From: Sphingomonas cannabina | GTDB lineage: Bacteria > Pseudomonadota > Alphaproteobacteria > Sphingomonadales > Sphingomonadaceae | DNA: 64,000 nucleotides | Direction: 5' to 3' | NCBI RefSeq assembly: GCF_021391395.1 | Contig: NZ_CP090059.1 | Location: forward strand, 2,837,001 to 2,901,000 | Part shown: positions 44,363 through 54,454 of the stretch, in pieces | Layout of the letters: each line of letters starts with the position of its first letter | How positions within the stretch are numbered: the stretch's first letter is position 1 | Translations under genes and position numbers: made by a program | Notes under the pieces: generated by a model | Seen by the model: only the letters and a program-made list of their open reading frames with translations | What the model was told of the DNA's origin: nothing | Databases searched by the model: none

Positions 44363-47326
44363 ATGAACAAGACCGACCGGCAGCAGAACCGTCATCGGCG
44401 CCATATCATCGCAGCGCGGATCGCGCTCGGCAGCTCAAGCATTATAGCGCTCACATTGGCGCCTTCGGCGATGGCAGCTCCTGCAGCGGCGCAGGACGGC
44501 GGCACGGCGCCGGCGCAGATCAGCGAAGCCCAGGCCGACGACATCGTCGTCACCGGCATCCGCGGATCGCTCCAGCGCAACCTCGATGCCAAGCGCGAGG
44601 CATCGGGCGTCGTCGACGTCATCTCGTCCGAGGATATCGGCAAATTCCCCGATTCCAACGTCGCGGCATCGCTGCAGCGCCTGCCGGGCGTGTCGATCCA
44701 GCGCGACGGCGTGCGCGGAGAGGCGAACGGCGTCACCATCCGCGGCTTCGGCGGCGACTTCAACGAGACGCTGGTCGACGGCCGCCGCCTGTCGACGGCG
44801 ACCGGCGGCCGCTCGATCGATTTCAGCACGGTCGGCTCCGACTTCATCGGTGCGCTGACAGTGCTCAAGACGCCCGACGTCGCGCTGTCGTCGAACTCGA
44901 TCGGCGCGACGATCAACATCGCCTATCCCAAGCCGCTCGACAAGCCGGGCTTCCGCCTTGCCGCGTCGGCCTCGGGTTCGATCCAGAACTATGCCAAGCG
45001 CGTGGTGCCGACCGGCGGCCTGCTGATCAGCGATACCTTCGCGGATGATACGTTCGGCGTGCTGGCCAGCATCATCTACACGCGGCACGACACGCGGACG
45101 AACAATGTCTTCATCCATGGCTTCCCAGGCGGCCGCTATGCGCCCTGCCAGCTGGCGGGAACCGCGGCGACGAGCTGCAGCCCGACGAGCGACGCCACCT
45201 CGGCCGCCTATGCCGATCCCAACAACCGGCAGACCGTGGTCGGCTGGTTCCCGCAGCAATATGGCGCCCAGCAATCCTATACCCGGGACGAGCGCATCGA
45301 CGGGCGCATCGCGCTCCAGTGGAAGCCGACCGACGACCTGCTGCTGACGCTCGACAACAATTACGCGGACCAGCGAGTCAACACCGATACGTTCGGCTTC
45401 GGCATCTGGTTCAACCAGGGCTCGCTGCGCAACGTGAAGCTCGATGAGAATGGCGTGCCGCTCGACTTCACCCAGTCGGGATCGCAGACCGATTTCACCG
45501 CCGGCACCGACAGCAACCTGCGCCGTACCAACCAGACCGGTCTCAACGTCAAATGGAATGCCACCGAGCATCTCGAGATCGAGGCGGACGGGAGCTTCTC
45601 GCGCAGTTGGCTCAATCCCGACGATCGCGTGAACTCGATCGGCGCCGACATCGGCTACGGGTTCGCGATCGGCCCCTCGCTCGGCGTCGCGATCGGCGGC
45701 AACAGCGGCAAGGTCATTCCGACGCTGCACGATTACGGCGTCAACGGCGACCCCAGCCGCTGGGCCGACACCTCGGTGATCGGCTCGCACGTGACCGTCA
45801 ACATCGCCAACAAGAACACCGACACGATCAAGCAAGGCCGGCTGCGCGCCAAATGGACGCAGGACGACCTGACCCTGACCGTCGGTGGGTCCTATCTCGA
45901 CGACACCTTCAAATTCCGCAGTGCGAACACCTTCGCCAACAATTTCTGGCAGGCCTATTCGGGATACGGCCCGGCGTCGGGAACGACGGGCGGCGTGCCC
46001 ATTCCGACGAGCCTCTATCGCGGCACGGTCGGCACCAGCAACTTCATTCCGGGCTTCAGCGGCGCGCTGCCGCCGGCGCTGATCAACTTCAAGGCGGCGG
46101 ACTATCAGGCCTTTCTCTCGGGTCTCGGCAATCCTTATGCGACGCCGATCCCCGGCTTCAACTATCCAGACCCGGTCAACGATCCCAACAACGGGTTGTG
46201 GGGTTTCCGCGGCATGTTCGACGTCGCCAACGACGTAGGCAGCTATCGCAACATCAACGAAAAGACCTGGTCGCTCTTCCTGGCGGCGAACTTCAAGACC
46301 GAGATCGCCGGGATGCCGTTCTTCTTCAACGCGGGCGTGCGCCAGGAAACGACCCATCTCACCTCGTCCGGCATCGGCCGGCTGCCGACGTCGATCACGC
46401 CCAGCACCACCGATCCGACACTGCTGACGGTGAACTTCGGTCCGTCGCAGCTGGTGACGAACAAGAGCAACTACAGCTATTTCCTGCCGGCGGTCGACCT
46501 GAAGCTCGAGTTGACGCGCAACCTCATCCTGCGCTTCGATGCGTCGCGCACGCTGACGCGGCCGACGCTCAACCTGCTGACGCCGGTCCTCAACGTCGGC
46601 AGCGGCCAGCGAGTCAATGCCTTGACCGCCGACGGCGGCAACCCCGACCTGAAGCCGTACCTCTCCGACAATTTCGACGTCGCGGCCGAATGGTACTATC
46701 AGCGCAACTCCTATCTGGCGGTGAACTTCTTCCTGAAGAACGTCTCGAACTTCATCGTCCAGGGCACGCAGCGCCAGACCATCAACGACGTGATCGATCC
46801 GTCGACGGGGCAGCCTGCCCAGTTCGCCGTATCTCAGCGCGTGAACGGGCCGGACGCGACGGTGCGCGGGGTCGAGCTGGCGCTGCAGCACACGTTCGGC
46901 AACAGCGGCTTCGGCTTCATCGCCAACGCGACGTTCGTCGACACCAACAAGCCCTATGACCCGGAGGATATCTCGCAGAGCGGCTTCGCGGTCACCGGCC
47001 TTGCCAACTCGGCCAATTTCGTCGGCTTTTTCGACAAATACGGGGTCGAGTTCCGCGCCGCGCTCAACTGGCGCGACGAGTATCTGCTGCAGTTCGGCCA
47101 GGCGCAGAACACCGGCGCGTTCGGATCGGAGCCGACCTTCGTCAACGCCAGCACCCAGGTCGACCTCAGCGCCAGCTATCAGATCACCGATCACATCAAC
47201 ATCTTCGGTGAAGCGCTGAACATCACCAACGAGACGATGAGCACCCACGGCCGTTTCAAGAACCAGCTGCTCGACGTCTACGGATATGGGCGCCGGTTCA
47301 CGGCGGGTGTCCGCGTCCGCTTCTGA
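44363..47326 (+). CDS. TonB-dependent receptor (carbohydrate-type)
   Basis: A 987-residue outer-membrane receptor. Signal peptide region (LGSSSIIALTLAPSAMAAPAAAQ in two parts), TonB-box-like DDIVVTGIRGSL, plug with ISSEDIGKFPDSNVAASLQRLPGVSIQRDGV (in two parts) and GFGGDFNETLVDGRR, then a long beta-barrel with many aromatic strand ends, final GRRFTAGVRVRF. The plug opening is typical of Xanthomonas/sphingomonad receptors for plant oligosaccharides. ATG 44363 has GAGGAGGGGG before it. A terminator follows its stop. Confidence 0.93.
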   Translation: MNKTDRQQNRHRRHIIAARIALGSSSIIALTLAPSAMAAPAAAQDGGTAPAQISEAQADDIVVTGIRGSLQRNLDAKREASGVVDVISSEDIGKFPDSNVAASLQRLPGVSIQRDGVRGEANGVTIRGFGGDFNETLVDGRRLSTATGGRSIDFSTVGSDFIGALTVLKTPDVALSSNSIGATINIAYPKPLDKPGFRLAASASGSIQNYAKRVVPTGGLLISDTFADDTFGVLASIIYTRHDTRTNNVFIHGFPGGRYAPCQLAGTAATSCSPTSDATSAAYADPNNRQTVVGWFPQQYGAQQSYTRDERIDGRIALQWKPTDDLLLTLDNNYADQRVNTDTFGFGIWFNQGSLRNVKLDENGVPLDFTQSGSQTDFTAGTDSNLRRTNQTGLNVKWNATEHLEIEADGSFSRSWLNPDDRVNSIGADIGYGFAIGPSLGVAIGGNSGKVIPTLHDYGVNGDPSRWADTSVIGSHVTVNIANKNTDTIKQGRLRAKWTQDDLTLTVGGSYLDDTFKFRSANTFANNFWQAYSGYGPASGTTGGVPIPTSLYRGTVGTSNFIPGFSGALPPALINFKAADYQAFLSGLGNPYATPIPGFNYPDPVNDPNNGLWGFRGMFDVANDVGSYRNINEKTWSLFLAANFKTEIAGMPFFFNAGVRQETTHLTSSGIGRLPTSITPSTTDPTLLTVNFGPSQLVTNKSNYSYFLPAVDLKLELTRNLILRFDASRTLTRPTLNLLTPVLNVGSGQRVNALTADGGNPDLKPYLSDNFDVAAEWYYQRNSYLAVNFFLKNVSNFIVQGTQRQTINDVIDPSTGQPAQFAVSQRVNGPDATVRGVELALQHTFGNSGFGFIANATFVDTNKPYDPEDISQSGFAVTGLANSANFVGFFDKYGVEFRAALNWRDEYLLQFGQAQNTGAFGSEPTFVNASTQVDLSASYQITDHINIFGEALNITNETMSTHGRFKNQLLDVYGYGRRFTAGVRVRF

Positions 47327-47336
47327 ACTCTCCTCT

Positions 47337-47374
47337 GGTCCGGGAATGTCCTCCGACGTTCCCGGGCCTTTTTT
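47337..47374 (+). terminator. Intrinsic terminator after the TonB receptor
   Basis: GGTCCGGGAA pairs with TTCCCGGGCC (one G-U) around a 12-base loop, followed by TTTTTT, eleven bases after the stop. GH3 downstream then needs a promoter or read-through. Confidence 0.88.
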
Positions 47375-47476
47375 GAATTTTCCACGATGCGCCGGTCGGA
47401 ACATCGTGAGCATCGGCGGCGACGCGTGGGCTCAGCGGAGGCTCCGACGATGGTGGCGATAAGGGAGAGAACGGAC

Positions 47477-50170
47477 ATGATCTTTGCGACCAGGCGCGGC
47501 ACCGGTCTCTTCGCGCTTCTTTTCGCGGGGACCGCCCTCGTTCCCCCGGCGGCGCAGGCGCAGTCCGGATCGCCCTCCCCCAAGCCCGTTCAGGCGCGAG
47601 CGGAACGGTTGGCGGACGATCTCGTCGCCAAGATGACGCTCGACGAGAAGATCGACCAGCTGCTCAACGTCGCGCCCGCGATTCCGCGCCTTGGGGTGCC
47701 CGCATACAATTGGTGGACGGAATCGCTTCACGGCGCGATCGGCACCTTGCCGACGACCAATTTCCCCGAGCCGATCGGCCTCGCCGCGACCTTCGATGCG
47801 CCGCTCGTCAAGGAGGTCGCGGGCGCGATCAGCGCGGAGGTCCGCGGTCTCCACGCGCTGGCGCGCCGGACCGGACGGATGGGGCGGATCGGCACCGGGC
47901 TCGACACCTGGTCGCCCAATATCAACATCTTCCGCGATCCGCGCTGGGGTCGCGGGCAGGAAACCTACGGCGAGGACCCATTCCTCACCGCGCGCATGGG
48001 GGTTGCCTTCGTCACCGGAATGCAGGGGCCCGATCCCGATCTGCCGAACGTGATCGCCACGCCCAAGCATTTCGCCGTCCACAGCGGCCCGGAATCGACC
48101 CGGCACAGCGCCAATGTCTTCGTCTCGCGCCACGATCTGGAGGACACCTACCTGCCCGCCTTCCGCGCCGCGATCGTCGAGGGCAAGGCGGGATCGGTGA
48201 TGTGCGCCTACAACCGCGTCGATGGCCAGCCGGCCTGCGCGAGCGACGAACTGCTCAAGGAGCATCTGCGCGGCGCCTGGGGGTTCACCGGCTATGTCGT
48301 CTCGGACTGCGACGCGGTGAAGGACATCAGCGACAACCACCATTATGCGCCCGACGGCGCCGCAGCGGTGGCGGCAGCGATGCGGGCGGGCGTCGACAAC
48401 GAGTGCCACACGGCAACGCTCTCCGACACCGGCGGGCTCGGCGACCGCTACCGCGAGGCGCTCACGCGGGGACTCATCACCGAGGCGGACATCGACCGCA
48501 CCCTCGTCCGCCTGTTTTCGGCGCGATACCGCAACGGCGATCTGTCCGGCCTGCGCCGACCCGACGGCGACGTCGCGTCGATCGGGAAGCCTGAGCACGG
48601 CACCCTCTCCCTCGCCGCCGCCGAGAAGAGCCTCGTTCTGCTCAAGAACGACGGCATCCTGCCGCTGCGCCCCGGCCTTCGCATCGCGGTGATCGGGCCG
48701 CTCGGCGACGCGACGCGCGTCCTGCGCGGCAATTATTCGTCGTCGCTCTCCGCACCGCCCATCTCGGTCGTGGACGGGCTGCGCCAGGCGCTGCCCAGCG
48801 CGCAGATTTCCTATGTGCCTTTCGGCGAGACCTATACCGACGGCGATCCGATCCCGGAGACGGCCCTGCGCACGCCGGATGGACAGGCGGGGCTGCTCGC
48901 GCGCTATTATAACGTGCTGGGCCAGCCGCCGGCCCGCTTCGCGCCCGGCACGCTGCAGGATTATGTGAAAACCGCCCGCTTCGCGGAGACGCCGGTCGCG
49001 AGCCGCGTCGAAGCGGGGGTGGCCGGCCGCAGCCTGGACCTGGCGCAGGTGTCGGACCATCATCGCGTGGTCTGGACCGGCTTTCTGGTGCCGCCGGAGA
49101 CGGGCCACTACCGGCTGGGCCTGGCCGGATTCCAGAGCGGGACGCTCAAGTTCGACGGGCAACCGTTCGTCGATCTCAAGGACGCGCCCTGGGGCAGCCT
49201 GCCGACGATGAAGACGGTGACGCTCGAAAAGGGCCGCCGCTATCCGATCGAAGTGACGGGCGACGCCCATACGGGCAGCGCCGGCATCGGATTGGTGTGG
49301 AAGCGCGTATCCGCTGCGCCCGAACGCGACCTGAAGGCCGCGGCAGCGCAGGCCGACGTGCTCGTCGCCGTGGTCGGCCTCACCTCCGACCTCGAGGCAG
49401 AGGAATCTCCCGCCCAGATCCCCGGCTTCAAGGGAGGCGACAAGACCAGCCTCGACTTGCCTCCGGACCAGCAGGCGCTGCTCGAACAGGCCCGGGCGAC
49501 CGGGAAGCCGCTGGTCGTCGTTGCGATGAACGGCAGCCCGATCAACCTCGCATGGGCCAAGGAGAATGCCGCGGCCATTCTCGAGGCCTGGTATCCCGGC
49601 CAGGCGGGCGGGCTCGCCGTCGGCAACCTGTTGTCCGGCAAGGTCAATCCCTCCGGCCGGCTGCCCCTAACCTTCTACCGCAGCGTGGACGAGCTGCCGC
49701 CGTTCGGCGATTATGGCATGGCCGGGCGCACCTATCGCTACTTCACCGGGAAGCCGGTCTATCCATTTGGTTACGGGCTCAGCTACACGCGCTTCGCCTA
49801 TGCCCCGCTCGACGTGCGGCCGGCGAGCGGCGGTGCCGCAAATGGAATCCGCGTTACGACCGAAGTGCGCAACACCGGCGACCGCGCGGGCGACGAGGTG
49901 GCGCAGCTCTATCTCGACTTTCCCGACGAGCCGGGCGCGCCGCGCATCGCGCTTCGCGGGTTCCAGCGCGTGACGCTGAAGCCGGGCGAAGCGCGGACGA
50001 TACGCTTCGACCTCACGCCGCGCGACCTGAGCGCGGTCACGGTCGACGGCGTGCGCAAGGTGCTGGCCGGCGACTACCGCGTCAGTGTCGGCTCGGGCCA
50101 GCCGGACACCGGCGTGGCGGGACAGACGGCCGGATTCTCCGTCGCGTCAGCCGTCACGCTTCCCAAGTAA
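47477..50170 (+). CDS. Exported GH3 beta-xylosidase/glucosidase with PA14 insert
   Basis: An 897-residue GH3 enzyme. Signal peptide, then the barrel with GVPAYNWWTESLHGA near residue 76 (a mark of xylosidase-type GH3) and the nucleophile Asp in GYVVSDCDAVKDI near 277. A PA14-like beta-domain (about 472-608, GLLARYYN...GIGLVWK) is inserted in the alpha/beta sandwich domain, which follows with AEESPAQIPGF. A fibronectin-III-like end from ~789. Such enzymes release xylose, arabinose or glucose from non-reducing ends; which sugar is not set. ATG 47477 (MIFATRR) is the signal-peptide start. Confidence 0.92.
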   Translation: MIFATRRGTGLFALLFAGTALVPPAAQAQSGSPSPKPVQARAERLADDLVAKMTLDEKIDQLLNVAPAIPRLGVPAYNWWTESLHGAIGTLPTTNFPEPIGLAATFDAPLVKEVAGAISAEVRGLHALARRTGRMGRIGTGLDTWSPNINIFRDPRWGRGQETYGEDPFLTARMGVAFVTGMQGPDPDLPNVIATPKHFAVHSGPESTRHSANVFVSRHDLEDTYLPAFRAAIVEGKAGSVMCAYNRVDGQPACASDELLKEHLRGAWGFTGYVVSDCDAVKDISDNHHYAPDGAAAVAAAMRAGVDNECHTATLSDTGGLGDRYREALTRGLITEADIDRTLVRLFSARYRNGDLSGLRRPDGDVASIGKPEHGTLSLAAAEKSLVLLKNDGILPLRPGLRIAVIGPLGDATRVLRGNYSSSLSAPPISVVDGLRQALPSAQISYVPFGETYTDGDPIPETALRTPDGQAGLLARYYNVLGQPPARFAPGTLQDYVKTARFAETPVASRVEAGVAGRSLDLAQVSDHHRVVWTGFLVPPETGHYRLGLAGFQSGTLKFDGQPFVDLKDAPWGSLPTMKTVTLEKGRRYPIEVTGDAHTGSAGIGLVWKRVSAAPERDLKAAAAQADVLVAVVGLTSDLEAEESPAQIPGFKGGDKTSLDLPPDQQALLEQARATGKPLVVVAMNGSPINLAWAKENAAAILEAWYPGQAGGLAVGNLLSGKVNPSGRLPLTFYRSVDELPPFGDYGMAGRTYRYFTGKPVYPFGYGLSYTRFAYAPLDVRPASGGAANGIRVTTEVRNTGDRAGDEVAQLYLDFPDEPGAPRIALRGFQRVTLKPGEARTIRFDLTPRDLSAVTVDGVRKVLAGDYRVSVGSGQPDTGVAGQTAGFSVASAVTLPK

Positions 50171-50243
50171 ACGCTTCGGCGGGCGCGGGAGCCCCTGCGA
50201 TCGCCTAGCCGAGCCTTTGGGCAGACCGATCCGCACAAAAGGT

Positions 50244-50278
50244 GGGGCTCCGGAGGAGCCATGCTCCGGAGCCCCTTT
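50244..50278. terminator. Bidirectional terminator between GH3 and the second TonB receptor
   Basis: GGGGCTCCGGAG and its perfect 12-base complement around an 8-base loop, followed by TTT on the plus strand and ACCTTTTG on the minus strand, between convergent genes. Confidence 0.85.
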
Positions 50279-50303
50279 CCGTGCGCCGCTTCCGGGGAGG
50301 GGA

Positions 50304-53291
50304 TTACATCCGGATGCGCAGGCCTACGGAAACAAGCCGGCCGATCGGGTTCGACACGAAGCCGTTATAGCCCCATGCGCCGCCCAGGATGCCCGCCGTA
50401 TTGCCGTTGTAGAACGGCGGGTCCTTGTCGAAGATGTTCTGGGCGTCGACATAGACCTGCCAGCCCCGGGCGAAGTTGTCGCCTTGGAACTCATACTGAA
50501 CGTGCAGGTCGAACGTATTGTTGGCCTTCACCTTGTCGCCGCCGCCGACCGGGTTGCCGGCCGAATTGACGATGATCGGATTCACCGTGGTACTGATCCA
50601 GTTGCGATAGGAACCGGTATGGTTCCAGAACAGGTCGATCGACATCCCGTCCTTCGCCCAGCCGAACTGGGCGCGGTTCTTGAACCGGACCGACGGGAAC
50701 GTGGTGTTGTAGCCGGAGGTGTTAAGGATGCTGAAGTCCGTACCGCCCCCGAAATTCTGCCGGAACTTGGTGAAATAGGTGAAGCCGGTGCCGATGACGA
50801 AGGTGCCGAGGTCTCCGATCTCCGAGTTGTAATTGAACTGGCCGTCGATGCCTTCGACGGTCAGGTTGAGCGCGTTGCGGCTGCTCTGGTCGATCAGGAA
50901 GTAGACCTGCGGCGGGATCGCGCCGGATACCGTCGCGCCGTTGGCGATGTTGGCGAATTCGTCGATCTGCGCCTGCGAGCAGGTCTGCGGACAGATGGTC
51001 AGCAGATTACGCAGGCCAGCCGAGTTCACGATCGCGCTCGGGCTCGGTGAGGAGACGCCGCCGATGAACTTGTTGTGGAAATAGGTGAAAGCGGCGGTGA
51101 AACCACGCAGGAAGCGCGGCGCGAGGTCGATGCCTGCGGACCAGCTCCGGCCCTTTTGCGGCGTCATGTTGGAGAAGCCGCCGCCGAGCTGTCGCCGCAT
51201 GCCCTGAATCGCCGGCGTGCCGATCGTGCAGGTGGTGGCGTTGCACTGGACGCCGGGGATGTTCACCACGTCGGGATAATTGGCGATCGGCACGGCAATC
51301 TGCGTGCCGTTCACGCCGACGCTGCCCGATGCGTAGAGATAACCCTGCGTCGGATCGCCGATGACCGCCGTCGGCGGCGCCACGAATGCGCGGGAATAAT
51401 TGCCGCGCAGCTTGACGCCCTCCACCGGCTCCCAGTTCGCCGCGAACTTGGGATTGGTGGTCGAGCCCACGTCGCTGTAGCTGTCGTACCGGCCGGAGAT
51501 GCTGAGATCGAGGCTGTGCACGAGCGGCACCCCCATCTCCGGTGAGACGACCGGGACGTAGAGCTCGGCATAGAGCGACTTCACGTCGCGCTTGTAGTTG
51601 TAGACGCGGAAATTGGACCCCGTCGTCGTCGGCCCGGTATTGTTGGAGCCGCTGATCTTCTGGGTCTGTTCGTACCAGAGATATTCGCCGCCCACCGCGA
51701 TCTTGAGCTTGCCCGCGGGCAGGCTGAACAGCGACCCGTTCAGGTCGAGCTTGATCTGGTTGAACGTGTTGTAGTTCGTGTTCTCGCTGTTGTTCCGGTA
51801 GAGCGAGCGGATGACGGACTCGGGTGTCCGGTTGGTGCCGTCGAACGGCCGCCATACGTCGAGGGCGTTCGCGGTGGTCAGCGGCAGGTTGAGGGCGATG
51901 ACATTCTGTCCCGGAATGTCGGTCGCCGTGGTGCTGCCGCTGAGCTGCGCCGTGCCGTTCAGCGCCAGCAGCGCACAGGCCGAGCAGAAGCCGTTGACGG
52001 TGTTCAGCGCCGAACGATTCCAGCCGAAGGCGTCGCTGAGGGTGACGGTCCAGTCGTCGTTGACCCGATATTCGGCGACGGCCGTCGAATAGATCGAGTC
52101 CGACTGCGATTCCGCTTCGCCATAGTCGGCGTCGGGCAGCAGGGCGAGCCAGCTGACCGTCTGCTGCGTCGCACCGGGCGCGCCGGCGGGCGCCTGGTAG
52201 AACGGGTTGATCTGGCCGCCCTTGCCCGACCCCGGGCCGAACGCGGTCGCATTAGTGATACCGCCCGGCCCGTTGGCGTTATGCGTTTCCTGGCGATTGT
52301 AGTTCAGCATGGCGGTGACGGTGAATTTGTCCGAGAAATCATTCGTCACCTTGATCATCGCGTTCGCACGGAACTGCGACGGCAGCAGGTTGGCGTAGAT
52401 CGAGTTGTTGCACGGCGCGTTGTCTTGCGTGTTGGCCACGGTCGAGGCCGCATCCGGCGACAGGAACACGCCGCTGACGCCCGGCACCACGATGGTCGCG
52501 GGGCTGCACTGATAGCTGTTGGTGTTGGTCCCGCCGATCGAACGATAATCGCCGAGGCTCGAGAAGCGGCGATCCTTGTTCTTCAATTCCGACTGGTTGG
52601 AATAGGAACCGGCGACATAGACGCCGCCCGTCTCCCATTTCTTGCCCCAGATGAAATTGACGTTGGTATTGTGGTAATCGTCGGCGAAGCCCGCCTGGGC
52701 GTTCGCCTCGAAGCCGTCGAAGGTGCGGCGGGTGATGAAGTTGACCACGCCCGCGACCGCGTCCGAGCCGTAGACGGACGAAGCACCGTCGGCGAGAACC
52801 TCCACCCGCTGGATCGCGCTCACCGGAATGATGTTGGGGTCGGTCTGGGCGAACTGCGTGCCACCGCCAGGCAGCCGCAGGCCGTCGAGGATCACCAGCG
52901 TGGTGTTGGACGACGATCCCGCGAGGCTGTGGATCTGCGGCGAGTAATAGGAATAGGCGTTCTCGCCCTGTGCCACCGAACCGGCGGTGGAAATCGACGG
53001 CACCGTGTTCACGAGCTGCGACGCGTTGACGGGCGCGGTCTTCTCGATCGTGTCCTGGCCGACGGAGATCAGGTTGGAACCGACCGGCGCCACGCCGCGA
53101 ATGGCCGAACCGGTGACGATGATGTCCGGGTCCGTAGTGGATGGTGGGCTTTCCAAAGCGGGCGGCGTGTCTTGAGGCGGCGGCGCAGCGGCAGCGTTGT
53201 CCTGAGCGAACGCAGGCTGGCTGGCCACCATCACCGCCGCGATCGCGATAAGCGAACTGCTCAATCGTCCGGGCAGAATATCTCCCAACAT
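50304..53291 (-). CDS. TonB-dependent receptor of the accessory catabolic cluster
   Basis: A 995-residue outer-membrane receptor with a signal peptide (LIAIAAVMVASQPAFAQ), a Pro-rich stretch, the TonB-box-like DPDIIVTGSAIRGV and a plug with VNTVPSISTAGSVAQ, LVILDGLRLPGGGTQF and RVEVLADGASSVYGSDAVAGVV. A beta-barrel follows, ending LVSVGLRIRM. The plug differs clearly from the 44363 receptor. Its ligand is unknown. A copy of the shared palindrome (53307-53323) lies 16-32 bp before the ATG. Probably the import gate for the cluster's substrate. Confidence 0.93.
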   Translation of the reverse strand: MLGDILPGRLSSSLIAIAAVMVASQPAFAQDNAAAAPPPQDTPPALESPPSTTDPDIIVTGSAIRGVAPVGSNLISVGQDTIEKTAPVNASQLVNTVPSISTAGSVAQGENAYSYYSPQIHSLAGSSSNTTLVILDGLRLPGGGTQFAQTDPNIIPVSAIQRVEVLADGASSVYGSDAVAGVVNFITRRTFDGFEANAQAGFADDYHNTNVNFIWGKKWETGGVYVAGSYSNQSELKNKDRRFSSLGDYRSIGGTNTNSYQCSPATIVVPGVSGVFLSPDAASTVANTQDNAPCNNSIYANLLPSQFRANAMIKVTNDFSDKFTVTAMLNYNRQETHNANGPGGITNATAFGPGSGKGGQINPFYQAPAGAPGATQQTVSWLALLPDADYGEAESQSDSIYSTAVAEYRVNDDWTVTLSDAFGWNRSALNTVNGFCSACALLALNGTAQLSGSTTATDIPGQNVIALNLPLTTANALDVWRPFDGTNRTPESVIRSLYRNNSENTNYNTFNQIKLDLNGSLFSLPAGKLKIAVGGEYLWYEQTQKISGSNNTGPTTTGSNFRVYNYKRDVKSLYAELYVPVVSPEMGVPLVHSLDLSISGRYDSYSDVGSTTNPKFAANWEPVEGVKLRGNYSRAFVAPPTAVIGDPTQGYLYASGSVGVNGTQIAVPIANYPDVVNIPGVQCNATTCTIGTPAIQGMRRQLGGGFSNMTPQKGRSWSAGIDLAPRFLRGFTAAFTYFHNKFIGGVSSPSPSAIVNSAGLRNLLTICPQTCSQAQIDEFANIANGATVSGAIPPQVYFLIDQSSRNALNLTVEGIDGQFNYNSEIGDLGTFVIGTGFTYFTKFRQNFGGGTDFSILNTSGYNTTFPSVRFKNRAQFGWAKDGMSIDLFWNHTGSYRNWISTTVNPIIVNSAGNPVGGGDKVKANNTFDLHVQYEFQGDNFARGWQVYVDAQNIFDKDPPFYNGNTAGILGGAWGYNGFVSNPIGRLVSVGLRIRM

Positions 53292-53306
53292 TTTCCTCTC
53301 CCTCTT

Positions 53307-53323
53307 TTCATATACTATAGGAT
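53307..53323. promoter_or_regulatory. Shared operator, copy A
   Basis: TTCATAT-ACT-ATAGGAT. Matches the consensus ATCATAT-N3-ATATGAT at most positions. Just upstream of the TonB receptor ATG, where a repressor would block it. Confidence 0.65.
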
Positions 53324-53398
53324 TTTACATTGATTTCATGACTTTCCCGCGAGCTTTCTCTCGGTCCGGAGTTGGCGGTTGCGCTCGCTTGAGCGCGC

Positions 53399-54349
53399 TC
53401 AGTGTGGCTGGAAGCTGTGCAGGCCGCGCGGATAAGGGTTGATCGCGACGCGCGTGGCCATCTGGCCCGGCTGTCCGCCGAAGCTGGCACGGTGCCATCG
53501 GCCCTGTGCGGCGGTCACGACGTCGCCGGGCGATGCGGTGAAGAACGGCACGCCCTCGATCTGGTAGTCGACGTTGCCTTCCATGATGAACCAGAATTCG
53601 TCATAGCCGAAATGAAAGTGGCCAAGATCCGTTGGAGGCGGCGTCTTCACGCCCGGCCCGCGGATGTTGTTCACGAACAGATGATCGCCGGCGATGAACG
53701 CGCCAGCCCGCTGCCCGCCGTTCACCACGTCCTTGTAATAGTCGAGATAGGGTCGGTCCGCCGTGCCATAGCGGCCGTCGCCGCCCATCAAGGCAGCCTT
53801 CACATAGGTGAAGCCCGGCACGTCCCCGGGCTTCTCCGGCCTCGTCGCGGTTCGATAGAGCGGCACGTCGCCCGCGCCATGCACCTCGAGCCACAGCGCC
53901 GGCACGTCGCCCACGCTTTCCAGCGTGAACGGCAGGCGGAAGGGAATGTTGACCTCTCCTCCCTTGACCGCGACGAACGGCTCCTGCCCCTTGATGCTGA
54001 CCCGCAACTGCCCGCCCCAGACGATGAGGGCCGTCGCATTGTCGGCGTACATCAACGGCTCGGTCCGCTGCCCGGCCGCCATTTGGTGCCAGTCCGCCTC
54101 CAGGTCGCGGTTGCGGACGATCGCATGGGTCCAGCTTTTCTCGCCCTTATGCGCCGCGAGAATGTCGGAAAGTTTCCACCAGGGGCGATTCGGCGCGTCA
54201 TAGGCGCGCGGCGGCGTTCGCTTGGGCGACCAGGCACTTTCCATCGGCGGACGGCTCGGAGCGCCGGGCGGCGCTGACGTCTGCGCGGCGGCGCCCGCTA
54301 TGAACAAGGCAGGCGAACATAGACAGAAAGCGGTCTTGGCGAATGCCAT
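53399..54349 (-). CDS. Exported cupin protein, type 1
   Basis: A 316-residue protein with a signal peptide (TAFCLCSPALFIAGAAAQ), and a C-terminal cupin with the metal motif H-x-H-x4-E-x6-G in GHFHFGYDEFWFIMEGNVDY and the second motif's His in GDVVTAAQGRWHRA. The middle also has cupin-like strands (LIVWGGQLRVSIKGQEPFVA) without a full motif, suggesting a bicupin with one degenerate half. It probably binds a divalent metal in the periplasm; no reaction is known. Operator copy B lies 40-56 bp before the ATG. Confidence 0.82.
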   Translation of the reverse strand: MAFAKTAFCLCSPALFIAGAAAQTSAPPGAPSRPPMESAWSPKRTPPRAYDAPNRPWWKLSDILAAHKGEKSWTHAIVRNRDLEADWHQMAAGQRTEPLMYADNATALIVWGGQLRVSIKGQEPFVAVKGGEVNIPFRLPFTLESVGDVPALWLEVHGAGDVPLYRTATRPEKPGDVPGFTYVKAALMGGDGRYGTADRPYLDYYKDVVNGGQRAGAFIAGDHLFVNNIRGPGVKTPPPTDLGHFHFGYDEFWFIMEGNVDYQIEGVPFFTASPGDVVTAAQGRWHRASFGGQPGQMATRVAINPYPRGLHSFQPH

Positions 54350-54388
54350 CGATCCTCCCCTTCAGCAGACTTTTGCGTCTTGCGTTTT

Positions 54389-54405
54389 ATCATATAGGAT
54401 ATGAT
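54389..54405. promoter_or_regulatory. Shared operator, copy B
   Basis: ATCATAT-AGG-ATATGAT, a perfect 7-3-7 palindrome, between the divergent cupin gene and the 54455 gene. Confidence 0.8.
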
Positions 54406-54454
54406 GCTGAGCCATTAGTCAAACAAAAATGTCACATGGGAAGAGGAGAAGGGC

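Noticed and set aside
44435-47413. A ~990-residue minus-strand frame opposite the TonB receptor
   Set aside because: Antisense shadow caused by high GC in the third codon position; no motif or start signal.
47432-49270. Long minus-strand frame opposite GH3
   Set aside because: Composition (A, R, G, D, V-rich) and lack of motifs mark it as a shadow.
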